63,949 nt of DNA, taken from NCBI GenBank assembly GCA_905480605.1, contig CAJQRD010000064.1, positions 1-63,949 on the forward strand, in the 5' to 3' direction. Positions 38,154 through 48,950 of the stretch are shown in pieces. A program made the translations under genes and the position numbers. Every line of letters begins with the position of its first letter. Positions within the stretch are counted from its first letter, which is position 1. This DNA is from an uncultured Saprospiraceae bacterium. GTDB lineage: Bacteria > Bacteroidota > Bacteroidia > Chitinophagales > Saprospiraceae. The notes below the pieces were generated by a model that saw nothing but the letters and a program-made list of their open reading frames with translations, was not told the DNA's origin and ran no database searches.

Positions 38154-39661
38154 TGAATATACATATACTAGGACGGATAATTTTATTTTGTTTCCTAGTA
38201 TTCTATTCTCCAAACTCTATTTTGATTTTTCAAAACTTCTATATAGATTATTCTTCCGACGCAAGAATAATCTATAAAGATATAATAGATCTAAAGTTAG
38301 ATAGTGTTCCATTTAAAATCAGTGAATTCAAAAAGGCTGAACCGTTTAATCTGGCAAGTTTACATCTTGAAAACTATCTTGATTTTTTTACAATTTTTAT
38401 CAATGAAGACGAAGTCAGCTTTAGGCAAAGGAGTAAAAAAAAAGATGAAAGATTAAAAATCATAGAAAAAAACATTGAAGATTCTAGCCCTTATAAAAGA
38501 TTCGTTCAAGCAGAAATACACTTACAATGGGCGCTTACAAGATCTAAATTTAATCAACTTTTTAAAGCAGGACGTGAAGTCTATAAAGCTTACAATCTGC
38601 TTACAGAAAATCAAGCGATATTTCCTGATTTTATTTACAATAAAAAAAGCTTGAGTATCCTGCATTCTTTGATTGAAACAATCACCATTGCAAATGTTTT
38701 TAAGAGTATACTGGGGTTGGATGGTTCGATAGATCTTGCTATAGTTGAAATAGGTGAGGTCATTGAATATGGAAAACAAAATGATTTTATATTCAAGGAA
38801 GAGGCAGATGCTATCAAAGCGTTAATCCTGTTTTATCAGGCCAATGAAAAAAATGAAGCTTGGTCATTTATACAGGAATCTTCTTTGAATGTTGATGAAA
38901 GTTTATTATCTGTTTTTTTGATAGCAAAATTAGCTCAACGAATAGGGGAGAATGAAGAGGCAATCCATATTCTAAAAGAAAAACCAACCAGTTTAGCTTA
39001 TTCTGAATTTGCCTATTTGGATTATCAAATGGGCCTCTCACTGTTGAGAAAATTGGATCCAGCTTGTAAAAAGTACTTGTTGCAATTTGTACATACATTT
39101 GAAGGAAAACATTTTATAAAAGATGCGTATCAGAAACTGGCTTGGGCATCAATTATTTTTGACAATGACTCAATGTCTTATCAACAGTATATGTCGAAAG
39201 TTCAATCAGAGGGCGATTATTTGGTAGATGGTGATAAACAAGCTTTATTGGAAAGTGAAGGAAGTATAATACCTAATGTTATCTTATTGAAATCTCGATT
39301 GTTATTTGATGGCGGATATTATGAGAACGCCTTTAAAATGCTTGATGAAAACAGGAATGCAATTTCTGTTAATAAACAATTATTTGCCGAATACAATTAT
39401 AGACAAGGAAGAATACTTCAAAGGTTAAATCGAATTGATGAAGCTAGAAAGCATTTCGATTTCCTTATTCAAAATCATTCGGATGACAAAGAATTTTATG
39501 CGTGTAATTCTGCTCTTCAGATGGGACTTATTGAGGAAAAACTAGAGCATTATAATCAAGCTAAAGTATATTTTGAAAAATGTTTAGCCATTAAACCAAA
39601 ATCATACAAACGAAGCCTACACCAAAAGGCAACGACCGGACTTGAAAGAATTCTAAAATAG
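38153..39661 (+). CDS. Membrane-anchored TPR-repeat protein
   Basis: 502 residues from ATG 38153, which overlaps the previous stop as TAATG; the frame is open 13 codons further back, but the coupled start is preferred. An N-terminal hydrophobic stretch (ILGRIILFCFLVFYSPNSILIF) is a signal or anchor. The rest is helical with tetratricopeptide-type helix pairs, clearest near the C-terminus (YNYRQGRILQRLNRIDEARK, YNQAKVYFEKCLAIKPKS). It occupies the place of the later Bat genes, where a TPR protein (BatC or BatE) often occurs, but I see no specific match to either. Function unknown. Confidence 0.8.
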   Translation: MNIHILGRIILFCFLVFYSPNSILIFQNFYIDYSSDARIIYKDIIDLKLDSVPFKISEFKKAEPFNLASLHLENYLDFFTIFINEDEVSFRQRSKKKDERLKIIEKNIEDSSPYKRFVQAEIHLQWALTRSKFNQLFKAGREVYKAYNLLTENQAIFPDFIYNKKSLSILHSLIETITIANVFKSILGLDGSIDLAIVEIGEVIEYGKQNDFIFKEEADAIKALILFYQANEKNEAWSFIQESSLNVDESLLSVFLIAKLAQRIGENEEAIHILKEKPTSLAYSEFAYLDYQMGLSLLRKLDPACKKYLLQFVHTFEGKHFIKDAYQKLAWASIIFDNDSMSYQQYMSKVQSEGDYLVDGDKQALLESEGSIIPNVILLKSRLLFDGGYYENAFKMLDENRNAISVNKQLFAEYNYRQGRILQRLNRIDEARKHFDFLIQNHSDDKEFYACNSALQMGLIEEKLEHYNQAKVYFEKCLAIKPKSYKRSLHQKATTGLERILK

Positions 39662-40305
39662 ATAAGCCTCTGAACTTTTTCAAAGACTTATCTTCAACAC
39701 CCTTAATATTGAGAATTTAGTTAATTCACGTACAAGATATATCTTGTATAGTTATGGCCTGTAATAATATTGGTGATAAGAGGTAGGATTGTAATAGTTT
39801 GACAACTAGTTTACTTATTTTGTATACTCAGTGTAAGTCTATATTGGTTTGGGGCATGAAAAAGCCTTGTGTTAAATGCTTAACACAAGGCTATAACTAT
39901 CAATAACTTTCTTTAAAGCCATGATTAGCAATGTTACATTAGTGTAAGTTATGTAACAAATCAATTGTCAATTACTGTGCATTTTTCAAGAATTGTACCA
40001 ATTTCAGAATATAAATGACAATCAGTTTACTTTTTTTTTGTAAGGCTTAAATATGCTTGGTTTTATAATCATTGTATAAACGTTTTGTTCCGAGTAATTC
40101 ACTTAATTGATAAATGTTTATTTGCTTGTTTAATTTTGAAAAGCCATATGCCCAGATCGAGAGCGTATTTTGTGTTGGATATTTAGACTATTCAAAAGAG
40201 TGTAGATATATGTCATAATACTTTATATGTTTTATTACCTTGAAAAGCCCGATACTCTATGCTTTTTTGCTATTTTTAAGTTAGCACTCAAATTAGCCTT
40301 AAACG
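39662..40305. other. Intergenic region with several palindromes
   Basis: 644 bp without a gene. It contains a perfect 18-bp palindrome TACAAGATATATCTTGTA (39731-39748), a 13-bp-stem hairpin (39863-39892) and a 7-bp inverted repeat GTTACAT/ATGTAAC (39933-39957). No TAnnTTTG box was seen close to the next gene. A structured RNA cannot be excluded. Confidence 0.5.
39863..39892. terminator. Hairpin with A-tract on the 5' side
   Basis: AGCCTTGTGTTAA (39863-39875), loop ATGC, TTAACACAAGGCT (39880-39892): a perfect 13-bp stem. The A-run before it would be a T-run on the minus strand, yet no minus-strand gene reads into it. On the plus strand it lies 200 bp after the TPR gene. Confidence 0.45.
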
Positions 40306-43300
40306 ATGACGTCACGAAAATCACAGAACTGCCTCTTATATGCATGGCTATTGTGCTTTGTGCTATTATCTAGTCATAAATTATCTTCTCAAAACAATTG
40401 CCCATTTATTTGGCCACTTGATGGTGGAGTGTGTTCTAATTGTGTTCCAAGTGGTTGGGAGAGTGAATTGACAGCTGATATTGTTAATGGCTTAAATTGG
40501 TTCGTATGTGATTTGGATGGTTACGGACAATCTCCTCAAGGAGGGAACAGTGTTTTGTTATATGGGACAAACAACAATTCTGAAGCAATTATTACACTTG
40601 TGGGTGGCTTAACTCCCGGCGTAGTTTATAATATTGCGTTTTATTGGACGCAAGCATATACGGCATGCCCTGGTGGACTTAATTTTGGTGGTGGGGATTT
40701 GCTGATTACAATTGACGGTAATGTGTATGAATTTTCTGGAGCAGATGATTGGGAGTTAGCAGAAATATGCTATACAGCAGAGAATGTAATTGCTGAAATT
40801 CACATTACCCTTCAAACAGATATGCCAGGTGTGATCTTAGTTGATTCAGCTATATGTGAAGAGCTACAAACTTGTTGTGAATTAAAAGTCGATGTAAATA
40901 ACAATATTACTTTGTGTCCAGGTGATGAATTTATTTTTGATGGAAGCTATAGCGATGAGCAAGGTGCAGTAATAGTAGAGTGGACATCTGAACCAGATGA
41001 TGGGGTTGACTTCTTGGATGATCGTTTTTCGTTAAATCCTACTTTTGTAATCCCAGACATTGGTGACTACAATGGAGAGTCTTATAGATTTAAATTAACA
41101 ATTACAGATGCTGCTTGTGAACGAGATGAGGAGTTTTTATTGGTGGTTACACCTAGCGAAGTTCCAGAGTTTGAAATTGATTTATGTGAGGTTTTTGGTG
41201 ATTATGAATTGCCATTCTCATCATTAGATCCATATACAGGTACATGGGAGGGTGATTTTGATTTTGCAAGTTTAGGAGGAACTTTCCAGGAATATACTTT
41301 TACTCTGGATGATGACCAGAATAACTGCGTTGAATCAGAAGTTTATGAATTATATATAACAGAAGCGGAACCAGTTATTTTTGCACTTCCCGAGAGCTAT
41401 TGTGGATTAGATTCTGAAACATATTTTATTGAGTTTACCTCAGATAATGGAGTTGCTGGAACGTGGGACATAGATGGAATATCTCCTGATGACTTATCAC
41501 CTGATTTTTACACCTATACTTTCGTGCCTGATCCAGAATTACATTGTGCCTATGATTATATTTATATTTTTGAAGTTAAAGAGCCGGACTCATTAACTTT
41601 TAATATTCCGTCTACATTTTGTATAGTTCAAGATAATTATATTCTACCGACAATATCTCTTGAAGGCATTCAAGGTGATTGGAATGTTACTGAAATTGAT
41701 GTTTCTACAGTTGGTATAAACTATGAAGTTGAATTTATAGCTGAAGAAGTTCAAGATTGCTATTATCCATATGTCCACACGTATGAGATTACCACTAGCA
41801 TTCAGAATAGTTTTTCAATTCCAACTAGTATTTGCAGTACAAATGGAGAGTATCAATTTCCAGTACTTTCAGATCAAGGATACGAAGGGATTTGGACTCC
41901 TGCAGTTGTAAATTTTGATTCTTTAAATAGCAATACAATTACATCAACTTGGCAGCCTATTCCTGACCAATCGGATTGCCTGATTCCTTCTTCTCAATCT
42001 ATAAATATAGAACAGGCGGAGATCTTGAATTTTAATTTGTCTTCGGTAATTTGCCGGATGTCTCCTTCTTTTGTTTTGCCTTTAAGTAATTTGGAGAATA
42101 CTGTCACAGGGCAATGGAATGAGATAACGATAAACCCTAACCTATTGAATATAGGTGTTAATCTATTTGAATTTACACCTGATGCAATTTATTGTGCAGA
42201 GAATTATATTTATACTGTAAATATTGTTGAAGAGTTTGAACCCACTTTTAACCTTGTAACAGGGTTCTGTCCTTCTCAACCTGCTATTACTTTGCCAACG
42301 ATTTCTCAAGATGGTTATACAGGAGCTTGGACGATACCTGTGATTGAACCTTCTATTCCCGGAACAGTTTCAATTCAATCTACTTTTGTACCTGATCAAG
42401 GGCAAGCCAATTGCTTGGATAATTATACTGAAACATTTACAATTGATCTATTGATTGATCCTGCATTTGATATCCCAGAATATATTTGTTCAAATGATTT
42501 TCCATATGCCTTACCTGAAATTTCAAACAATGGTGTTCCTGGCTTGTGGAGTATTCAGGTATTGGATAGTAATATAACCGATCAAGTAGTATCTCTTATT
42601 TTCACACCTGATGACCTTAGTTGTTATAATGTAATAAACACATCTTTGGAAATTATTCAACTAGACCTTTTAAGTATTGATTTTATAAATGCTTCTGATT
42701 GTAATGCTGATGATGGTTCAATTATAATAAATAATCCTATCGCCAATTTTGAATATTCTATTGATGATGGGGTAACATGGCAGACCAATAATATTTTTGA
42801 CAATCTGGATCCAAACAATTATCAAATATTAGCGAGACCAAATATTTTACAAACCTGTATTCAAGCCTTTGATGCAATTGTCAATGAGCCAGACTTGGTT
42901 CAACTTACGTCAATAGAATCAGACAACATTTCAAATTGCACTGTTGATGACGGTCGTTTAACAGCTTTTGCGAGTCTACCCAATGTAGAATATTCTATTG
43001 ATGATGGAGCATCATGGCAAGTAAGTAATGTCTTTGAAAACTTGTCTTCAGGTTCATACTCAATTTTAGTTCGAAATGCTTTGGGTATCTCATGTCAAGA
43101 TACTTTAGTATCAAACATTGAAGACTTTCCAGTTACACAAATTTTAATGATTGATTCAGAAAATATAACTGAATGTGAGATTGATAATGGAACTATTGAG
43201 GTATTTTCAGCCGAAGGTCAAGATTTAGAATATTCGATAAATGGAACAGATTGGCAGAATGAAACTGATTTTGAAAACATGGCAGTTGGAATTTATATTG

Positions 43301-45090
43301 TCTATGCTCGATCTTCGATTTCTCCTGATTGCATTGATTCAATTTCTGTTGAATTGGTTGGTCCTGATGTTCCCATGATTGTAGATGTATTGTCTCAAAA
43401 TACCAATGACTGTCAAGCTTCCGATGGATCAATTAAAATAGACGCAATTGGCAGTAATTTAGAATACTCAGTAGATGATGGTATTACCTGGCAGGATGAT
43501 TCTTTATTTGAATTTTTAATTGCAGGTATATATAATATTGTAGTAAGAGAAAAAGGAACAACATCCTGTTTGGCTAAAACGGAAGTAACAATTAGTGACC
43601 CTGAACCTTTTGTTTTAAATGAAATTGAAACTGAAAATGTAACAACATGTTTTCCTAATATAGGCAGTATAAATGTTATAGCTACAAGTATTTATAATTT
43701 GGAATATTCAATTGATGAAGGATTAACTTGGCAAGCCGAAACTGAATTTAATAATTTAGAAAATGGTGAAATTACAGTTTCAGTAAGGCCAATTGATTTT
43801 ATTAATTGTGAGCAATCACAAGTTGTAAATATTGAATTGTTGCCGCAAGAAATTGAACTTATAGAAGCCAGATTAAGCCAACCTTCTGATTGTGTTACCC
43901 GTGATGCTTCAATAGAATTTGTAACTGATATTGGAGGTTTAGAATACAGTATTGATAATGGATCTAATTGGCAACTTGGTAATATTTTTAATAATATCCC
44001 AGATGGATTATATACAGCTATTATAAGAAAACCTAATACAACAAGTTGTGAAATTACACATGAATTTGAAGTAAAAACACCTCCTTGTCCTTGTAATGAT
44101 TTAGTTGTTGATGTTAATGTAAATCATGTTACATGTGAGGATATAAATTCTGGTAATCTAGAAATATTAAATATTGAGGGAGCTTACACAAATGATGATA
44201 TAAATATTTTATGGTCAAATGGTGTCAGTGGAGAGTCTAATCAAATGTTAGCATCTGGTAGGTATACGTATGATCTTAACTATGATAAAAACTGTGTTTG
44301 GTCTGACTCTATTTATATAGAAGATTTTGACCTCATCACCTTTGGATTGCTTTCATTTGATAAGACATGTACTGAAGAAGGTCATATTGAGGTAGTAGAC
44401 TTTATGGGTGGTAATGGAGAGTATAATTTTTCTATTGATGAATATTTATTCCAAGAAGAATCTGTATTTTACAATTTGGATCCTGGTCAATATATGATTT
44501 ATGTGATGGACCAACTGGGTTGTCAAGAAAGCGAAAGCATTACATTAAACTCCAATTTAGACCTATCGCTAGACTTAAATGGAATAGATCCAATTATTAT
44601 AAATCAATCTACATTCTTAAACCCACTAATCAATCAAAGCTCAATTGATAGTTTTGAGTGGTATCCAGAAGTTGGCATTTTAAATCCTGGTGAATTGGTT
44701 GCCAATGTTGCACCTAGGGAAACAACTGAATATACGCTTACGATTTATTATGGAGAGTGTATTGAAACACGTTCAATTGTTGTTCAAGTAATAGACAATA
44801 GGAAATTTTATGTTGCCAATATTATTTCATTGTCGGATGATAATAACAATATCTTATTCCTGCAAGGAGGTGAAGATTTGGATGTTGCAATTCATAATTT
44901 TAATATTTATGATCGTTGGGGAAATAAAGTATTCGCTAAAGAAAACGTCCCTCTTAATGATAGATCTTATGGATGGAACGGCTACTTCAATGGCAAGAAG
45001 GCTATAGTGGGCGTTTATACATATTATATCAATTATACATTGCGTGGTACAGTATATAAGGATGCCGGCACGTTGACTCTAATCAGATAG
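40306..45090 (+). CDS. Giant secreted repeat protein with gliding-motility-associated C-terminal domain
   Basis: 1594 residues. A signal peptide (about residues 1-28) precedes a GWESELTADIVNGLNWF-type module and a PKD-like domain (about 200-285). Then come about six modules of roughly 80-85 residues with the pattern (F)xxPxxxC...LPxxSxxGxxGxW. After these are six copies of a second module of about 80 residues marked by LEYSIDDGxTWQ...F.NL..G.Y.I.VR (from about residue 815 to 1250), and a weaker seventh. The end (FNIYDRWGNKVFA to the C-terminus) is the type B sorting domain used for type IX secretion. It is presumably a cell-surface or secreted adhesin, monocistronic. Ligand unknown. Confidence 0.93.
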   Translation: MTSRKSQNCLLYAWLLCFVLLSSHKLSSQNNCPFIWPLDGGVCSNCVPSGWESELTADIVNGLNWFVCDLDGYGQSPQGGNSVLLYGTNNNSEAIITLVGGLTPGVVYNIAFYWTQAYTACPGGLNFGGGDLLITIDGNVYEFSGADDWELAEICYTAENVIAEIHITLQTDMPGVILVDSAICEELQTCCELKVDVNNNITLCPGDEFIFDGSYSDEQGAVIVEWTSEPDDGVDFLDDRFSLNPTFVIPDIGDYNGESYRFKLTITDAACERDEEFLLVVTPSEVPEFEIDLCEVFGDYELPFSSLDPYTGTWEGDFDFASLGGTFQEYTFTLDDDQNNCVESEVYELYITEAEPVIFALPESYCGLDSETYFIEFTSDNGVAGTWDIDGISPDDLSPDFYTYTFVPDPELHCAYDYIYIFEVKEPDSLTFNIPSTFCIVQDNYILPTISLEGIQGDWNVTEIDVSTVGINYEVEFIAEEVQDCYYPYVHTYEITTSIQNSFSIPTSICSTNGEYQFPVLSDQGYEGIWTPAVVNFDSLNSNTITSTWQPIPDQSDCLIPSSQSINIEQAEILNFNLSSVICRMSPSFVLPLSNLENTVTGQWNEITINPNLLNIGVNLFEFTPDAIYCAENYIYTVNIVEEFEPTFNLVTGFCPSQPAITLPTISQDGYTGAWTIPVIEPSIPGTVSIQSTFVPDQGQANCLDNYTETFTIDLLIDPAFDIPEYICSNDFPYALPEISNNGVPGLWSIQVLDSNITDQVVSLIFTPDDLSCYNVINTSLEIIQLDLLSIDFINASDCNADDGSIIINNPIANFEYSIDDGVTWQTNNIFDNLDPNNYQILARPNILQTCIQAFDAIVNEPDLVQLTSIESDNISNCTVDDGRLTAFASLPNVEYSIDDGASWQVSNVFENLSSGSYSILVRNALGISCQDTLVSNIEDFPVTQILMIDSENITECEIDNGTIEVFSAEGQDLEYSINGTDWQNETDFENMAVGIYIVYARSSISPDCIDSISVELVGPDVPMIVDVLSQNTNDCQASDGSIKIDAIGSNLEYSVDDGITWQDDSLFEFLIAGIYNIVVREKGTTSCLAKTEVTISDPEPFVLNEIETENVTTCFPNIGSINVIATSIYNLEYSIDEGLTWQAETEFNNLENGEITVSVRPIDFINCEQSQVVNIELLPQEIELIEARLSQPSDCVTRDASIEFVTDIGGLEYSIDNGSNWQLGNIFNNIPDGLYTAIIRKPNTTSCEITHEFEVKTPPCPCNDLVVDVNVNHVTCEDINSGNLEILNIEGAYTNDDINILWSNGVSGESNQMLASGRYTYDLNYDKNCVWSDSIYIEDFDLITFGLLSFDKTCTEEGHIEVVDFMGGNGEYNFSIDEYLFQEESVFYNLDPGQYMIYVMDQLGCQESESITLNSNLDLSLDLNGIDPIIINQSTFLNPLINQSSIDSFEWYPEVGILNPGELVANVAPRETTEYTLTIYYGECIETRSIVVQVIDNRKFYVANIISLSDDNNNILFLQGGEDLDVAIHNFNIYDRWGNKVFAKENVPLNDRSYGWNGYFNGKKAIVGVYTYYINYTLRGTVYKDAGTLTLIR

Positions 45091-45188
45091 TGGCTTTGAT
45101 TCATATCTAATTATAACTTCACATAACGTAAGTCATAAAACGTTTACTCAAACACTGATTTCTAAACAGATTCTATTATTTTTGAATC

Positions 45189-47972
45189 ATGAGCGAAAAG
45201 AAATTATTTCTACTTGACGGACATGCATTGGTTTATAGAGCACACTACGCTTTTATCAACAGGCCTCTTATCAATTCTAAAGGCATTAATACGTCTGCCA
45301 TCACTGGATTTGTAAGATTCTTATGGGATATTTTGAAAAACCAAAATCCTACTCATATTGCTGTAGCTTTTGATCCTAAGGGGAAAACGTTCAGGCACGA
45401 AGCTTATGAACCCTATAAAGCAAATAGAGATGCAACACCTGAGGATATCTCTATTGCCTTGCCTTATATCCATGAAATAGTTGAAGCCTTCAATATTCCG
45501 ATCATGATGATTCCAGGATTTGAAGCAGATGATGCCATTGGTACAATTGCCAAGCAAGCTGAAAAAGAAGGTTTTAAAGTTTACATGGTTACGCCTGATA
45601 AGGATTACGCTCAATTGGTTTCAGAGAATATATTTATGTATAAGCCTTCACGCTCTGGAAATGGTGTTGAGGTTTTAGGAGAGCCAGAGATTTTAGAAAA
45701 ATGGGACATCGAAAATGTATTGCAAGTTATTGATGTATTGGGTTTACAAGGAGATAGCGTTGATAATATTCCTGGAATACCGGGTATTGGTGCAAAGACT
45801 GCAGTAAAGCTATTGAAGATTTATAATTCTGTTGAAGGCATAATTGAAAATGCTGAAGAATTAAAAGGCAAACAAAAAGAAAATATTATAAACTTCGCGG
45901 ATCAAGGTTTGATGTCAAAGGAATTGGCAACCATCAAATTAGATGTGCCTATTCAATTTGATGCAGATAAATATGTAGTTGAAAAGTATAACCGAGATAA
46001 GTTGGCAGAGCTATTTGCGAATTTAGAATTCAGATCTTTGGCAGATAGTGTATTAGGGAAATCTGAACCAAAACAAGGTGATCTGTTTGGTGGCGGTGGT
46101 GATGAAACAAAACCAAAGGCCAAAATTAAGCCAGTTCCTGAATACTCAGTTAGTGATCATAATATTGAAAATACACCTCATGAATATCACTTCGTAAATA
46201 CCAATGAAGAAATAATAAGTTTAGCCGAAAAATTGGCCAAACAAAAAGTAATTTGTTTTGATACCGAAACAACTGGCATTGATGCAAACCAAGCCGAGTT
46301 GGTTGGGTTGGCATTTTCCATAGAACCAACTAAGGGGTATTATGTTCCAATAGCTGAGGATAAAGAGGAAGCTAAAAAACGCATTGATATTTTCAGACCA
46401 ATATTAGAGGATGAAAGTATATTGAAAATAGGACAAAATATCAAGTATGATATTTTAATTATGAGGTGGGCCGGTGTTGAAGTAAAAGGGCAACTGTTTG
46501 ACACTATGATTGCCCATTATTTGCTTGAACCAGATTTGAGACACAAGTTAGATTATATATCTGCCGCTTTGTTGAATTACAAAATGGTTCCTATTGAGGC
46601 TTTGATTGGTAAAAAAGGAAAAAACCAATTGAGCATGCGAGATTTGGATCCTGAAAAAGTATCTGATTATGCTGCTGAAGATGCTGATATTACCTTGCAA
46701 GTGAAATCTATTTTGGATGAAGAACTGAAAGTACAAGAGCTTAAAGAATTGTATCTGAAAGTGGAGGAACCTTTAATCAATGTATTGTCAGAAATTGAAT
46801 ATAACGGGGTTCGTGTCGATGGTGATTTTCTAAACAATTATTCAAAGGAATTAGAAATAAAAATTAGAGAGGAAGAAAAGGGAATATACGAAATGGCAGG
46901 TGTTAATTTTAATATTGCTAGTCCAAAGCAAGTCGGTGAAGTGTTGTTTGATAAAATGAAAATTCCTTACCGATGGAGAAAGACTGCATCTGGGCAATAT
47001 TCAACCGATGTTGAAAAATTAACTGAACTGTCTACAGATAATGAAATTGTCAATAAAATTTTGACTTTTAGAATGTATTCTAAATTGAAGTCCACTTATG
47101 TTGATGCTTTGCCTTTGATGATAAACCCTAGAACGGGAAGAGTTCACAGTAACTTTAATCAAGCAAGAGCAGCAACAGGAAGACTAAGTTCTGACAATCC
47201 AAATTTGCAAAACATTCCTATTAAAAATGCAGCAGGAAGAGAGGTTAGAAAAGCATTTGTACCAAGAGACGAAGATCATATTTTGCTGGCAGCTGATTAT
47301 TCTCAAATTGAATTGAGATTGATCGCTGAAATTTCAAAAGATGAATTTATGCTTGAAGCTTTTCATGCTGGTAGAGATTTTCACAGAGCAACAGCAGCTA
47401 AGGTCTTTAATGTAGAATTTGATGATGTGACTCCAGAACAACGTCGAAATGCAAAAACTGTAAATTTTTCTATTATCTATGGAGCAGGTGCAACAAATTT
47501 GTCGAAACAATTAGGTATCAAAAGGTCAGAAGCTAAGGAATTGATTGACAATTATTTTTCACAATTTAAAGGCTTAAAGAATTACATGAATGATACAATT
47601 GAGTATGCACGAGAACATGGTTATGTCAAAACACTGGTTGGTCGAAAAAGGATACTAAGAGATATAAACAGCCGCAATGGTTTGGCAAGAAGTAATGCTG
47701 AGCGTATGGCCATCAATACCCCAATTCAAGGATCTGCTGCTGATATGATTAAATTGGCTATGATTAATGTACATGAGGCCATGATTAAAGGCAACTACAA
47801 GTCAAAGATGATTTTGCAAGTTCATGATGAATTGGTATTTGATATTTACAAGCCTGAACTAGAAGAAATGACAGAATTAATTGTCAAGAATATGAAAGAT
47901 GCACTCCCAGGATTATCAGTGCCAATTTTGGTAGAGCCTGGCACTGGGCAAAACTGGTTAGAGGCGCATTAA
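45189..47972 (+). CDS. polA: DNA polymerase I
   Basis: 927 residues with all three domains. The 5'-3' nuclease is residues 1-300 (FLLDGHALVYRAHYAF, GFEADDAIGTIA, TPDKDYAQLV). The 3'-5' exonuclease has intact acidic residues in CFDTETTGID (Asp358, Glu360), so proofreading should be active. The polymerase domain has motif A AADYSQIELRLIAEIS (Asp703) and motif C VHDELVFD. It fills gaps and removes RNA primers. A TATTTTTG box at 45177-45184 lies only 4 bp before the ATG, which would make the message nearly leaderless, so that match may be chance. Confidence 0.97.
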   Translation: MSEKKLFLLDGHALVYRAHYAFINRPLINSKGINTSAITGFVRFLWDILKNQNPTHIAVAFDPKGKTFRHEAYEPYKANRDATPEDISIALPYIHEIVEAFNIPIMMIPGFEADDAIGTIAKQAEKEGFKVYMVTPDKDYAQLVSENIFMYKPSRSGNGVEVLGEPEILEKWDIENVLQVIDVLGLQGDSVDNIPGIPGIGAKTAVKLLKIYNSVEGIIENAEELKGKQKENIINFADQGLMSKELATIKLDVPIQFDADKYVVEKYNRDKLAELFANLEFRSLADSVLGKSEPKQGDLFGGGGDETKPKAKIKPVPEYSVSDHNIENTPHEYHFVNTNEEIISLAEKLAKQKVICFDTETTGIDANQAELVGLAFSIEPTKGYYVPIAEDKEEAKKRIDIFRPILEDESILKIGQNIKYDILIMRWAGVEVKGQLFDTMIAHYLLEPDLRHKLDYISAALLNYKMVPIEALIGKKGKNQLSMRDLDPEKVSDYAAEDADITLQVKSILDEELKVQELKELYLKVEEPLINVLSEIEYNGVRVDGDFLNNYSKELEIKIREEEKGIYEMAGVNFNIASPKQVGEVLFDKMKIPYRWRKTASGQYSTDVEKLTELSTDNEIVNKILTFRMYSKLKSTYVDALPLMINPRTGRVHSNFNQARAATGRLSSDNPNLQNIPIKNAAGREVRKAFVPRDEDHILLAADYSQIELRLIAEISKDEFMLEAFHAGRDFHRATAAKVFNVEFDDVTPEQRRNAKTVNFSIIYGAGATNLSKQLGIKRSEAKELIDNYFSQFKGLKNYMNDTIEYAREHGYVKTLVGRKRILRDINSRNGLARSNAERMAINTPIQGSAADMIKLAMINVHEAMIKGNYKSKMILQVHDELVFDIYKPELEEMTELIVKNMKDALPGLSVPILVEPGTGQNWLEAH

Positions 47973-47982
47973 GTTTACACCA

Positions 47983-48625
47983 CTAATCTTTTGTTCCAGC
48001 GTTGTTGTATCTGATAAATGTATTTTTATAAATAATTTTATATTCAAAATAAATTGTCGAAGTTGTTACATCTAGATAGTATGGGCCAAGTTCGGCATAG
48101 TTGGCCGCTATTATCTTACCGTTATTAGGGTTTGTAGCAGGCGGATTTCGAATGCCGTAATTTTAATTGTCACCACCATCAGCATTCTCATCTTGATATG
48201 CTTCGTTTGAGTCACTAAATCCATCATCATGGCTATCTGGGTCTATGTATTTGGGTAAGCCAGTTCCATTTAAATCCATGATGAGAAAGGAAATGTTGGC
48301 ATTTAATGGACATTAGTGGTAGTGTTAGCGAAACCATCGAAAGAAGATATATTGAGCCCAGCTTGCATTCTATTATCAGAAAAGAACCGCGTCGCAGGAA
48401 CAATGGAACCATCAAAAGTTACAGTGTTATCTGCGGAATACTACCTGATACTGCCCAGTATAGAAAAACCGTCCCAACTTCAGCATCAGCTGGGATTGTT
48501 AGATCACCATAGACAGTACTACTTAGTTATGCAGCATTTGTGTTATTGTCATTATTTCTGAAAGTATCAGCAGTTGTAATGAAGTCTACACTATCGTTAA
48601 TTCTTGATAAAATCCAACAGGAGAT
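47983..48625 (-). pseudogene. Decayed surface-protein gene with Ca-binding repeat
   Basis: Piecewise translation of the minus strand gives DSVDFITTADTFRNNDNN, stop, GDLTIPADAEVGTVFLYWAV, then after a frameshift TVTFDGSIVPATRFFSDNRM and LNISSFDGFANTTTNVH, stop. Another shift gives DLNGTGLPKYIDPDSHDDGF, stop at 48163-48165, and the same frame continues with NGKIIAANYAELGPYYLDV to TAG 47983. The FLYWAxSG...FxxFAxxT pattern resembles a domain near the front of large Bacteroidota surface proteins. The D-x-NGTGLPxYIDPDSxDDG segment resembles thrombospondin type 3 calcium-binding repeats. At least four stops and two shifts in 640 bp exclude function. It is convergent with polA, whose stop is 10 bp away. 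Confidence 0.7.
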
Positions 48626-48950
48626 TGCTCCAATACCATAGGTATAGGAAAAATAATAAATAATTGAAAGTAGAAAGTGAGTTGTATTAGAGCATGTTTA
48701 CAATTGGATGAAAGTGAAAGGTCAAAACAATTACACCATTAACAATAATTCAAAAGAATAAATACTAAGTTGGTGTTTTGCAAATAGTCAGCTATTTTAC
48801 TTAATTAATGGTTGGCACCAGATATTAATATGATAAATAGTTAAATTCACCTTAACACAGTTAAAGCATAGTTAAACTGGAAACGAATTCTGCCGTAATT
48901 TTGTATTTAATAGTACATTACACATCCAAACAAACTAAAAATTAATACCA
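48626..48950. promoter_or_regulatory. Intergenic region with TAnnTTTG box
   Basis: 325 bp, AT-rich, without coding signal. TAATTTTG at 48896-48903 matches the -7 consensus and lies 47 bp before the thioredoxin-like gene's ATG; no TTG is seen at the expected -33 distance. Confidence 0.4.

Noticed and set aside
45177-45184. polA promoter at TATTTTTG
   Set aside because: It matches the consensus but is only 4 bp from the ATG and has no -33 element; not listed as a separate feature.
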